Made by a program: the position numbers and the translations under genes. 12,315 bases of DNA from Saccoglossus kowalevskii (lineage: Eukaryota > Hemichordata > Enteropneusta > Harrimaniidae), in the NCBI RefSeq assembly GCF_000003605.2, contig NW_003113944.1, forward strand, positions 1 to 12,315, in the 5' to 3' direction. Below, piece after piece: positions 1-10,617 of the stretch. Position 1 is the stretch's first letter, and each line of letters begins with the position of its first letter. Below the pieces are notes generated by a model that saw only the letters and a program-made list of their open reading frames with translations, was not told the DNA's origin and made no database searches.

Positions 1-2382
<2,382 letters not shown>

Positions 2383-2559
2383 ATTAATGAACTACTCCGC
2401 CACAAGCACAAAGTGAACCCAGTGTCACAACCGAATAGCGACTGATCACCCTTGACTGTAAACCAACACCGGACGGTTTCTGCTCTACTCGTGCTCCAAT
2501 GTAATCGAACAGCGATCCACACGCACAAACACCTAGTTTGTTGTCCAATTACCAATCGA

Positions 2560-2577
2560 GGCCCACGTTGGGCGCCA
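2560..2577 (-). other. Primer binding site for tRNA-Lys, copy A, with leader 2324-2559
   Basis: Read on the minus strand, the 18 bases starting TGGCGCCCAACGTGGG complement the 3' end of animal tRNA-Lys(CUU) at 17 of 18 positions, as I remember that tRNA. It is the class used by lentiviral and betaretroviral Lys-1,2 primers. It starts three bases after the CA that ends the LTR, which is the expected place for minus-strand cDNA priming. The 236 bases from here to the Gag ATG at 2323 form an untranslated leader with no other signal that I can support. Confidence 0.88.
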
Positions 2578-2851
2578 ATCTGCCACCCCCGCCCTCCGGC
2601 GTTCATGGGACTCCGACGGGGCGAGGCAGATGATGAAACTTCCGTTCACCAGTCTAAATAAATTCTGCAGGATACCAATAGTAGTCTTCCTCCTCACAAT
2701 CACAGGGGCTGTCTCGCGTACCAAAGACAGGCTTGATGGTCCGGGGTAGAGGAGTTGGTATGAAGATACAGTCAGGAATGAATCAGTCAATCAACCCAAA
2801 AAACCAACCAACACATATTTCGGTTATAAACAGAGACAGGTATATTGCCCA

Positions 2852-2857
2852 TTTAAT
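2852..2857 (-). promoter_or_regulatory. Candidate polyadenylation signal, LTR A
   Basis: On the minus strand this is ATTAAA, a common variant of AATAAA. It is followed within 35-65 bases by a G/T-rich tract (about 2815-2791), the usual downstream element. Both are kept in LTR B despite base changes around them. If correct, RNA ends near 2830, leaving a U5 of about 250 bases. No AATAAA was seen on this strand of the LTR. Confidence 0.4.
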
Positions 2858-3003
2858 GTAATAACGTCAACATTAACCTCGCCACAACACAATTGAGTAA
2901 AGCCTGCTATCAAAGAGGTATACAGTATTAATCTGACAGGACCTGGCAACTAAACCAAGTCAGTAAACAAAACAAGTCAATCCAACAGGCTGACCAAATT
3001 AAC

Positions 3004-3024
3004 CCAGTGGCGCCTTGTCACTGG
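3004..3024. repeat. Short hairpin-forming inverted repeat in LTR A
   Basis: CCAGTG and CACTGG are perfect inverted 6-mers separated by nine bases. The same pair is present unchanged in LTR B (10766-10786). Conservation between two copies this similar is weak evidence of function. Confidence 0.35.
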
Positions 3025-3049
3025 AAAAACAAACTCACATAAAATTAAC

Positions 3050-3092
3050 CTGCCAGGAACTTGCCTATAAATTAACTAAATTAACCTGGCAG
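3050..3092. repeat. Eight-base inverted repeat in LTR A
   Basis: CTGCCAGG (3050-3057) is the exact reverse complement of CCTGGCAG (3085-3092). Both lie in AATTAACC-type context, so part of the similarity may come from a local duplication. LTR B has the same pair at 10812-10854. It could be a dimeric protein-binding site or an RNA stem, or have no role. Confidence 0.35.
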
Positions 3093-3407
3093 TGCCTAAC
3101 ACACACGCCAAATACAATGAAACGCCTGACTGCTATACAAATAAAATGCCTGAACAAAGCAATAAATACCGCCCACAGTAGCTCCACGCTAAACAAGGAG
3201 CGGGGTGTTCGGACGAAAAAAAAGGGCTAACAACGTCCACACAGTAAACACTAGCTCCCAACTCAGCACAAATGCACAGGCATGCACCCAACCACGTACA
3301 CAAACAAGGCGGGGTAAATACAATGATCAAAAATGCACAACGTCACAATAAAAATCAGCAAAATCGCCTCACTGTGCTCATCACAAAGTGCGATCGACTC
3401 AGCAGTC

Positions 3408-3415
3408 TATATAAT
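3408..3415 (-). promoter_or_regulatory. Possible TATA box, LTR A
   Basis: The minus strand reads ATTATATA followed by GACT, the most TATA-like element I saw upstream of the candidate polyadenylation signal in transcription order. Transcription would start about 30 bases further, near 3380, leaving an R region of some 550 bases. That is long, which lowers confidence. It is kept in LTR B. Confidence 0.22.
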
Positions 3416-4011
3416 CTACCAAGAGAGTGCGTCGCTGCCCCAAATACGCCGCCAAAACAGAAGACTCGCCGTGGTTTCTCAAAAGAGCGACCAAAACGAA
3501 TCTCGGCAAAAAAATAGCCGAAACAACACAGTACAAGGGCCTAACACGAAATGCGCAAGCAGAGGAAAATTCCCTGAGATATAACCACAAGCGGCGGTCA
3601 AAACGGCCCTAGCAACGCACGGGAAAAATTAGGAAAATTCACGAGGCGTGCAACGGGGGAATGACGCAATCTCGGCGGCCACGCACAAAAACTACACAAA
3701 ACAGGAAAAAATGCTCTCACTGCCCACAAAAAACTACAATAATGTAAATTACAAAGTTTTGACGCAATAAAAGTTCACGTGATAATTATTCAACGTTCGA
3801 TTGCAATCAAAAGTTGCCTCGGGCCCCTTTCCAAATAGCAATAGTTCACCTACCAGTCACGATCAAGGCTCGGCCACGGGTTGATCTGGCTGTCCAGCGT
3901 AGCACCGCAACAACAGTGGTTCACGTCCGCCTCCTTGCTTTTCTTCTTTTTCTCAAAAAACAGTGCAGCCTACTGCCAACGTCCTCAGCACTGCTAACTG
4001 CTCGGCGCCAG

Positions 4012-4026
4012 GAGAGAGAGAGAGAG
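4012..4026. repeat. (GA)n microsatellite in LTR A
   Basis: About seven GA units are followed by a small perfect hairpin (GAGAGC, six-base loop, GCTCTC). Repeat number is the same in LTR B. On the coding strand it reads as (CT)n, a possible GAGA-type factor site in the U3 promoter region, but that is only a guess. Confidence 0.6.
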
Positions 4027-4400
4027 CCCTTTCGCTCTCAGCCCTGTACACCCCAAAAACAACTACCTCGTCCCGTAATGCACAGTAAATTACAACACAA
4101 GAAATGCTCATAAAAAACGTAATAAGAACTACCTTGAATAAGAACTTCTGAATAATTACATATCTAAAAGAGCATAGCACACAGTACCATAGGTGCGACA
4201 ACAGTCACGCTACATCACATTCACAACAAAGGTTCCCGCGAAAGAGGTTTTCACACAGCCAACAAAGGTAACACACACAGTAGCTAGTGAGGGCGCCATA
4301 CAGCCCTAACCAATTACACACATGCGTCAATGCACATAAGCTGCAGGATAACAAGCTGGCACAATCAGAGGGCCAAAGCACAGCACAAACATGGGTTACA

Positions 4401-5193
4401 CTAAGAATATTGATATTTCATTTTATTTTCACCCAGGTTTTGCATTGTGAATGTGCATGCGGTTGTCGTATATATGTTCGACCAGCATATCAGGTTTTGT
4501 TTCGGCAGAAAACACTAAATTCCTGTACTGACCAACATGTCTGTTTCTTATCACCCACAATTCCAATGCAATTCGTGTCAAAGGCCTTTCCTTTAAACTT
4601 ATTCCTGGAGCAGTCTTCACTATTTTGTTTATTACATCACTTCACATTCTATTATTTTAATTTTCCTGTGATGCATATCTTTTCATGGTACGTTCTGATA
4701 ATTATCCGTTTATGGTTGTCATAGCTGCCACAAAACTAATGACCTCCTCTCAGCTTTGTCAATATCTATTGTTCTTTGTTATGCTTGTACCTCTCACTTC
4801 CTGGTACATTCTGTTGTTTATCATGTATAAGTCGACAGAGCTATCAATATTTGTGTTGCGTGGGATAACATTTTATCAAAACAGCATGATGTTAACTTTT
4901 GTTTTTGCTAATGAGTGCACAAACTTTCTATCATCCACAGACACTAATCAATTGTCCGTGTTTTTAACAACTACAATGTTGCCATTTCACAAGAACACGT
5001 AACATCATGTTCTCTAACAATATTTTCATGATCCTGACAAACTACTTTGACTCAAAACATTCAAAAACACCTTGAATTAAAACCTTTTTAATGAATGCGA
5101 TAAGTTCGAAAAATTTTCAACTTCTGATGTTACCATTTTTTCAAGGGATACACGTATAAATATAAAAAGAGTATAAAAATATCTAAAAGACGC
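4401..5193. other. AT-rich spacer between copies A and B, no gene recognised
   Basis: This 793-bp stretch matches neither element copy elsewhere in the window and is clearly richer in A and T than its flanks. Open frames on the plus strand, to about 5002, translate to Phe/Leu/Ile-rich strings typical of AT-rich non-coding DNA. I see no terminal inverted repeats. The right end (about 5148-5190) is a low-complexity run of TATAAA-like units on the plus strand, which could be the 3' tail of a LINE/SINE-type insertion or simple host sequence. The left end abuts the copy A 5' LTR. It may be the original host DNA or an insertion that broke the copy B integrase. Confidence 0.6.
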
Positions 5194-5959
5194 TGGTACA
5201 GTTGTAGGCGTGTACCATCGAGCTAACATACTTCTTCCAGTCAGCTTTCTGATCTTCACTTAACGTCCCCAATATGTCAATGAGGGTCTTGTTGTATCTC
5301 TCACACTGCCCATTCCCCTGAGGGTGGTAAGGGGTGGTGCGAGACTTAGCCACACCTAACATCTTACACAACTCTTGAATCACCTTGGACTCAAAGTTCC
5401 TGCTTTGGTCTGAATGGAGTCGGGCTGGAAAACCATAGTGAAGCAAAAAATGCTCCATTAACGCCACTGCTGTAGTCTTTGCAGTCTGATCTTTCGTGGG
5501 CACCGCTACTGCATAATGCGTAAAATGATCTGTAATGACTAAAATGTTTTTACATCCTCCCTTCGTTGGCTCCAGGGTGAGATAGTCCATGCACACAAGC
5601 TCAAGGGGTTGACTTGTCCTAATGCTTACCAGCGGGACACGATTTCTCCCTTCGGGGGTCAACTTCCGCCTTGTACACCTATGGCAGGTCTGCACTTTTG
5701 CGTCTACATCACGTTCCATTCTGGGCCAATAAAACCTCAACCGCAACAAGTCAAGTGTTCTCTCCTTGCCAGGGTGCCCCATGTCATCGTGAAGCGCTTC
5801 CATGGCTGTACCACGATATGCCTCAGGCAAAACCAGCTGACAGCACTCCTTTCCTTCCGCATCTGTTCGCACTCTATGCAAGACTCCATTTTTGAAGCGC
5901 AAGCGATTCCATTCCCTTAGAGCCAACCTAACCTCAGCAATCTCACCGCTTCTTTCCTG
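5183..5959 (-). pseudogene. pol: Integrase, copy B, truncated and cut off from pol by one TGA
   Basis: This would be the integrase that inserts the cDNA into the genome. It is in exactly the same frame as the upstream pol, separated only by the TGA at 5960-5962. Counting from Met at 5926 (247 residues), it has the HHCC zinc-binding domain (H46, H51, C81, C84) and the catalytic triad D114, D173 and E209, with exactly 35 residues between the last two. Family-like sequence continues to about residue 243 (an AYNCT motif) and then ends at a TAG within three codons. The rest of the core and the whole C-terminal domain are gone. Met5926 is probably not a true start, because coding-like sequence fills the 33 bases between the TGA and this Met. 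Confidence 0.88.
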
Positions 5960-8900
5960 TCAAGAGGGTCTGTGGGATCTTCCAACGTACCAACACAGTC
6001 TACCAATTACCGGATCCTTCCGCTGTAGTTCCCTCCATTCATCCATGGTGACTGTGGGAAGCGCTGGACCATGCACCCATTCCTCAGGTTCTTCCAGCTG
6101 ATCGTCAACGGCTGCTGTAGAGACTCCCAGTAGTTCCACCGCAGGCATGGCTGAGGTGTGTTGAGCACAGCTTATGGCCGCAACAGTCTCTTTCCGCATA
6201 GTCTCACGCTCCCTTGCACCTGGGGGGATCCAATCAAGCCAGCCACCGCGACCAGTGTCATCTGTAGTATACCCTTGTTGTGGTCTACGAGACAAGCCGT
6301 CCGCATCACCATTCCGTTTACCAGGTCTATACTGCAATTCAAAGTGGTACTGTGATAATGCAGCAAGCCATCGGTGTCCAGTCGCGTCCAATTTCACGCT
6401 CGTCATAACATACGTGAGTGGGTTGTTGTCTGTCACCACAACAAATTTGTTGCCGTACAGGTAGTCGCTGAACTTCTCTGTGACAGCCCACTTCAACGCC
6501 AAAAACTCAAGCTTGTGAGCTGGATAGTTGCGCTCACTCTTGGCCAGTCTTCGGCTCGCGTACGCCACAACCCTCATCTTCTCTCCTTCATCCTGATACA
6601 AGGCCGCACCCAGACCCAACAAACTCGCATCTGTGTGAAGCTCAAAGGGCCTGCTGTAGTCAGGGTATGCCAGGACCGGTGGGGTCGTCAGCCACTCAAC
6701 CAAAGTCTCGAACGCCAGTTGGCATTCTGGAGTCCATTCGAACCTTGGCCGCTGACTCTCTGGCACCAGTCTCATCTTACTCCCTCTACCTGTCCTCTCA
6801 TACAACCCTGTGGTTAACTCATTGAGTGGCTTAGCGATTTTCGAATAGCCCTCAACGAAGCGGCGATAATATCCCGCTACCCCAAGAAACGTCTTCACCT
6901 CCTTGGCATTGGTAGGCACTGGCCAGGCCCTCAGGGCTTCTGTCTTCCCTGGGTCCGTCTGTATGCCTTCCTTTAACACAACATGGTCAAGATATTTGAT
7001 CTTCTGGAAGAACTTGCATTTCTTAGCCTTAAGCTTCAAGCCTGCCTTTACCAGCCGCTGGAACACCTGTTGAAGTCTGTGCAAGTGTTCCTCAAAGGTA
7101 TCCGAGTACACCACAATGTCATCTTGGTAGGCTAAACAGGTCTTGTAGTTTAGTCCTTCCAAGCACTTCTCTATGATCCGCTGAAACTCACTGGCGGTGG
7201 TTGACAGTCCCATGGGGAGCCTGAGACACTCATAGTGACCAACTGGTGTGCTGAATGCCGTCTTCTCCACATCTCTGTCGTCCATGACCACTTGCCAGTA
7301 CCCAGCCTTCAGGTCCAACGTACTGAACAATGTCGCCCCCTTCAAAGCATCAAAACACTCTTCAATGCGTGGTAGAGCATACGCATCTCTGATAGTGCGT
7401 GCATTCAACTTCCGATAGTCTATGCACAGCCGCGTGCTCCCATCTTTCTTAGTCACCATCACAATCGGAGCCGCCCAGGGACTGTGCGACTCATGTATAA
7501 CACCACTGTCAATCATTCCCTGTAACACCTGTCTTAGTTCTTCATAACGGGCAGGTGGTACACGCCTATGCCGTTCTCTTATCGGCTCATCATTCGTCAG
7601 CCTTATCCTATGCTTCTCCAGGTCACAAGATCCCAAATCATTGTCGTGTTTGGAGAAGACATCTGCGTTGCGTTCGAAACAGTCCTTCACCTCGGCCAAT
7701 TGATGTCCATGGAGCTGGGCTTGGGACATGTCAAAGTTCACTCGGTCTACATCAAAGCGTCTACCCACATCAACAACTTCTCCCATGCCAGTGCTCTGGG
7801 AGGCCGCATCGCGTCCCAGATGCTCTACCTGCACCACAGCACTCGCCTCAGCTATGATCGCACCAGGTTTAACCACTACAGGTCTGTCGGTGGTGTTACT
7901 GATCCTCACTGGCACATGCGAAGCCCTCTTGTGGCAACTCAACGCGCACGCCGTTGGACTCGTCGCTATATCACACGTCGTCTTGTCGCTGGGCTCTACC
8001 ATGACCACGTACCTGTCACGCTGAGTCCCACCATGTACCTTACCCCAAACAATGCGATCAGTGTCAGGTCGCACCGTAAGCGGCGTTTTGCACATAGCCT
8101 TAACCTCACCAATATGACCAGTAGGACCCACAAACTTGTCTCTGGCTCTGAGAGCACGGCAGGTTTCTCTTCCCAACTGTGACATCCGCATGGACATTAT
8201 CCTATTGTACTGACCAGATAATCCATTGCTTCCCACATACAAATCAAGCAGGTTAGTACCAGCTGTGACTGGCACTTCACGGTTGTACTCATTATCGGCC
8301 GCCACCAACACCAATGTGTGATATTCCCGCTCGTCGTCAAACATTGAGCGAGGGAAAGACAAGGGGACCTCAATATACCCTACGTAAGGCAACCTCTCAC
8401 CACTAGCTCCCGTGACAACAAAGGAGTCGTCAAGGGGCTTCACCTCAATGTCTGCAAGGTGTTTACGGTAGAAAGCATTCCCTACAGACGTGACCTGCGA
8501 ACCTGTATCCAGCAAACAAGCACACCTGATTCCTCTGATAATAACGGAACCCTCACGGTTCGATCCAACCAACCGATCCCATACACCATTCGCCATCAAG
8601 AGTGGTTTCCGGCCTTGTTTCGCCGCAAGTACATCACACCGTCTGTCACCACCTTCAGGAAGGGGGTCTTCATCAGTGCGAGGTCGGCAGTTGCCCTTAT
8701 TGGTGCATTTCGGAGATGGTGGATTCTTCCGCTCGCGCCTTCGCCGGCGACGCCTAACTATGTGACACCGATTACCTGACTTTGACAAACCATCATTACC
8801 AGACTTCCCGTCTTCCGCAGTAGGCGTGGGACACCTGGGCGAGATGTGTCCCGGCTTGCCACAGGTGTAGCAGGTGACCTTGAATCTGGTTGGGCACTTC

Positions 8901-9274
8901 CTGGCCAGGTGACCCAACTCACCGCAAACATAACACTGACCCGGGGACCGTCGCATGGTCTTGTCACGGGGTGTAGGTTCAAACGTTTGGGCATTCTCAC
9001 CAGACACCGGCACCGTCGCATCTTTAACTATTAGTCTCTCCTTCATCAATCCTATGACGTCAGCCTGCTGCTTCAACAGCGCCATCATAGCCTTTCTCTC
9101 TGCATCATCACGTTGCCTATCATTGTCATCTCCAGCCAGTGATACGTGACCCTTGACAGCGGCAGTCTTGTTACTCTTTGTTCTGTCAGACCATTCCTGT
9201 TCATCCTGCTCCGCTGTGCGAGTCTCGCGCCAAAGTTGTTGAAAAGTCGCAATGTTTTCAAACTTGTGCTGCAT
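5960..9274 (-). CDS. pol: Gag nucleocapsid-Pol polyprotein: protease, reverse transcriptase, RNase H, copy B
   Basis: An unbroken 1104-codon frame. The first ~20 residues look like the end of the Gag capsid. Two CCHC zinc knuckles lie at 114-127 and 135-148, and a seven-Arg run at 174-180. The retropepsin-like protease has LLDTGS at 254-259. Reverse transcriptase covers about 575-780, with catalytic D654 in STLDLKAGYW and D718/D719 in AYQDD (Gln in the variable place). RNase H covers about 875-995, with likely catalytic D882 (HTDAS), E923, D949 and a D in the NGDADGLSR motif. A linker follows to the TGA. No stop separates nucleocapsid from protease, so Gag and Pol share one frame here. The frame is open upstream only to 9289, where a TAG sits at 9290-9292; the capsid feeding into it is in another frame. 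Confidence 0.95.
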   Translation of the reverse strand: MQHKFENIATFQQLWRETRTAEQDEQEWSDRTKSNKTAAVKGHVSLAGDDNDRQRDDAERKAMMALLKQQADVIGLMKERLIVKDATVPVSGENAQTFEPTPRDKTMRRSPGQCYVCGELGHLARKCPTRFKVTCYTCGKPGHISPRCPTPTAEDGKSGNDGLSKSGNRCHIVRRRRRRRERKNPPSPKCTNKGNCRPRTDEDPLPEGGDRRCDVLAAKQGRKPLLMANGVWDRLVGSNREGSVIIRGIRCACLLDTGSQVTSVGNAFYRKHLADIEVKPLDDSFVVTGASGERLPYVGYIEVPLSFPRSMFDDEREYHTLVLVAADNEYNREVPVTAGTNLLDLYVGSNGLSGQYNRIMSMRMSQLGRETCRALRARDKFVGPTGHIGEVKAMCKTPLTVRPDTDRIVWGKVHGGTQRDRYVVMVEPSDKTTCDIATSPTACALSCHKRASHVPVRISNTTDRPVVVKPGAIIAEASAVVQVEHLGRDAASQSTGMGEVVDVGRRFDVDRVNFDMSQAQLHGHQLAEVKDCFERNADVFSKHDNDLGSCDLEKHRIRLTNDEPIRERHRRVPPARYEELRQVLQGMIDSGVIHESHSPWAAPIVMVTKKDGSTRLCIDYRKLNARTIRDAYALPRIEECFDALKGATLFSTLDLKAGYWQVVMDDRDVEKTAFSTPVGHYECLRLPMGLSTTASEFQRIIEKCLEGLNYKTCLAYQDDIVVYSDTFEEHLHRLQQVFQRLVKAGLKLKAKKCKFFQKIKYLDHVVLKEGIQTDPGKTEALRAWPVPTNAKEVKTFLGVAGYYRRFVEGYSKIAKPLNELTTGLYERTGRGSKMRLVPESQRPRFEWTPECQLAFETLVEWLTTPPVLAYPDYSRPFELHTDASLLGLGAALYQDEGEKMRVVAYASRRLAKSERNYPAHKLEFLALKWAVTEKFSDYLYGNKFVVVTDNNPLTYVMTSVKLDATGHRWLAALSQYHFELQYRPGKRNGDADGLSRRPQQGYTTDDTGRGGWLDWIPPGARERETMRKETVAAISCAQHTSAMPAVELLGVSTAAVDDQLEEPEEWVHGPALPTVTMDEWRELQRKDPVIGRLCWYVGRSHRPS

Positions 9275-10110
9275 CGCGTCTTTACCACCCTATTGTGCAG
9301 ATTACGCCAAAACACAGTTCTCAACGTCTGGTCTACCTCGGTGGCTGCGATGCCTCCCCGCTCTTTGACTGTATTGAGCGCGAGTTGCAAGCACATGCCG
9401 TAGTCCTTAATACATTCACCTTCCCTCTGCCAACTGTCCTTGTAAAACCTTTCTAGTAGCATCGAACCGCTCTCCACCTCACCATATGGGATTTCCAATG
9501 CCGAAATGATGTCATCAATGTGCGCATCCTCTCCCATGTTCATGACCAACTCTGCTGCGTCACCTTTCAACAACGCCTTTATGGCGGTATTCAGCGCGCT
9601 TAGCGACAAAGTCTCGTCTTTCCTCAGGCAACCAATGGCATACTTCCATTGTCTAAAGGCTACATCCCCCTTGCGTTGATCGCTGCCGGAGAACGTAGGC
9701 ACATGAGGTCTTGCGTATGCGCTAGGGCCAACGACATATCGAATGCGTTCTCCCTCTTCAATGTCATTCGCAGGTGGCATTGCGCTCTTCGGTGTTTCCG
9801 CGACAGGGCATTCAACGGTGCTTTCCCTGAGGGCGTCCCGCGGACTACCCATCTCGCGACAACGACGTTCACGTTCCTTGCACATTTCCTCCTCAAGAAA
9901 CTCGTCAGTTAGTCTCCGTTTAAGCTCCTCGTCTACCAATCTGCGGGCTCTCACGCAGCTCAGCGGCCTCACTCTCATCGAGCAATCGTCTGTACATTTC
10001 AGTACGCTCCGCACTACCAGACGCAGGCGATAGTACCGTTCCACCCCGCGCAGGTGTATCCAAAAAAGAACCGCCTTCTGCCATAATAACCAATGTATAC
10101 CAACAACCAA
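9085..10110 (-). CDS. gag: Gag capsid region, copy B (frame differs from its neighbours)
   Basis: The open frame is 341 codons; only residues about 52-276 (about 9957 to 9285) look like real protein. Residues 55-95 form an Arg/Lys/Glu-rich coil. From about 137 comes a capsid-like domain: PTFSG at 138-142, an FRQWKYAI helix at 152-159, GDAAELVMNMG at 183-193, FYKDSW at 222-227 and FWRNLHNR at 267-274. The pattern resembles the Gag of Ty3/gypsy elements related to PNMA proteins, which builds the particle shell and packages element RNA. Resemblance breaks off at about 9285 and resumes one base back in the pol frame. The first ~50 and last ~65 residues are shadows of other frames. Confidence 0.77.
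   Translation of the reverse strand: MVVGIHWLLWQKAVLFWIHLRGVERYYRLRLVVRSVLKCTDDCSMRVRPLSCVRARRLVDEELKRRLTDEFLEEEMCKERERRCREMGSPRDALRESTVECPVAETPKSAMPPANDIEEGERIRYVVGPSAYARPHVPTFSGSDQRKGDVAFRQWKYAIGCLRKDETLSLSALNTAIKALLKGDAAELVMNMGEDAHIDDIISALEIPYGEVESGSMLLERFYKDSWQREGECIKDYGMCLQLALNTVKERGGIAATEVDQTLRTVFWRNLHNRVVKTRCSTSLKTLRLFNNFGARLAQRSRMNRNGLTEQRVTRLPLSRVTYHWLEMTMIGNVMMQRERL
9920..10084 (-). CDS. gag: Gag N-terminus, copy B (short frame)
   Basis: ATG at 10084 opens a 54-codon frame (Met-Ala-Glu-Gly-Gly) ending in TAA at 9920-9922. The segment is polar, then becomes a charged helix that seems to continue one base over near 9950. The frame equals the downstream pol frame exactly (10084 minus 9274 is a multiple of three). 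An in-frame ATG at 10120 adds 12 hydrophobic residues, but copy A has an extra A in the poly-A run that puts that ATG out of frame, so 10084 is preferred. Confidence 0.55.
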   Translation of the reverse strand: MAEGGSFLDTPARGGTVLSPASGSAERTEMYRRLLDESEAAELRESPQIGRRGA

Positions 10111-10319
10111 AAAAGAACAAAAGCCACCACAGGAGTGATCAAATTAATGAACTACTCCGCCACAAGCACAAAGTGAACCCAGTGTCACAACCGAATAGCG
10201 ACTGATCACCCTTGACTGTAAACCAACACCGGACGGTTTCTGCTCTACTCGTGCTCCAATGTAATCGAACAGCGATCCACACGCACAAACACCTAGTTTG
10301 TTGTCCAATTACCAATCGA

Positions 10320-10337
10320 GGCCCACGTTGGGCGCCA
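10320..10337 (-). other. Primer binding site for tRNA-Lys, copy B, with leader 10085-10319
   Basis: Identical to the copy A site: 17 of 18 bases complement the remembered 3' end of tRNA-Lys(CUU), starting three bases past the LTR end. The leader to the Gag ATG at 10084 is 235 bases and is otherwise unremarkable. Confidence 0.88.
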
Positions 10338-10611
10338 ATCTGCCACCCCCGCCCTCCGGCGTTCATGGGACTCCGACGGGGCGAGGCAGATGATGAAACT
10401 TCCATTCACCAGTCTAAATAAACTCCGCAGGATACCAATAGTAGTCTTCCTACTCACAATCACAGGGGCTGTCTCACGTACCAAAGACAGGCTTGATGGT
10501 CCGGGGTAGAGGAGTTGGCATGCAGATACAGTCAGGGAATGAGTCAGTCAACCCAAAAAAACCAACAAAAACATATGCTTCGGTTATAAACAGAGACAGG
10601 TATACTGCCAA

Positions 10612-10617
10612 TTTAAT
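10612..10617 (-). promoter_or_regulatory. Candidate polyadenylation signal, LTR B
   Basis: ATTAAA on the minus strand with a G/T-rich tract about 35-65 bases downstream, at the same place as in LTR A. The surrounding bases differ between the two LTRs while the hexamer and the G/T-rich character are kept. Confidence 0.4.

Larger units (their letters stand above)
2581..4400 (-). repeat. 5' LTR of copy A (1820 bp)
   Basis: The right border is the point where similarity to the other LTR ends; on the minus strand the LTR starts TGTAACC. The left border is set by TGGCA just before the primer binding site, giving imperfect terminal inverted repeats (TGTAACC against TGCCACC). It is long for a Ty3/gypsy LTR and has no convincing coding frame on either strand. 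It should supply promoter, RNA start and polyadenylation signal; candidates are listed separately. By eye it differs from 10341-12163 at about 39 bases plus about seven small indels, with a dense block at about 2640-2900. Confidence 0.87.

Noticed and set aside
2581-4400. LTR A as the 3' LTR of copy B (shared LTR between A and B)
   Set aside because: The coding-strand bases before its TG terminus (from 4401 rightward) are not a polypurine tract, and 793 bp of unrelated DNA separates it from the broken integrase. It fits a fresh 5' insertion boundary better.
4287-5002. Plus-strand frames with hydrophobic, membrane-like translations
   Set aside because: Phe/Leu/Ile-rich strings are expected from AT-rich DNA; the first frame begins inside the LTR and crosses its border, and no domain or start context supports a gene.
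5183-5193. An env-like or chromodomain extension after integrase
   Set aside because: The frame ends within a few codons of the break and nothing in 4401-5193 resembles either.
7568-8182. 204-codon plus-strand open frame, with a shorter twin at 56-418
   Set aside because: It lies antisense to the uninterrupted pol frame and has no recognisable domain; its repetition follows from the duplicated element.
9270-9295. Classical -1 programmed frameshift site between capsid and pol
   Set aside because: No X-XXY-YYZ heptamer is in the right phase near the point where protein similarity changes frame, and the position is inside the capsid and not at a Gag/Pol border. Left as a finding about paired frame changes only.
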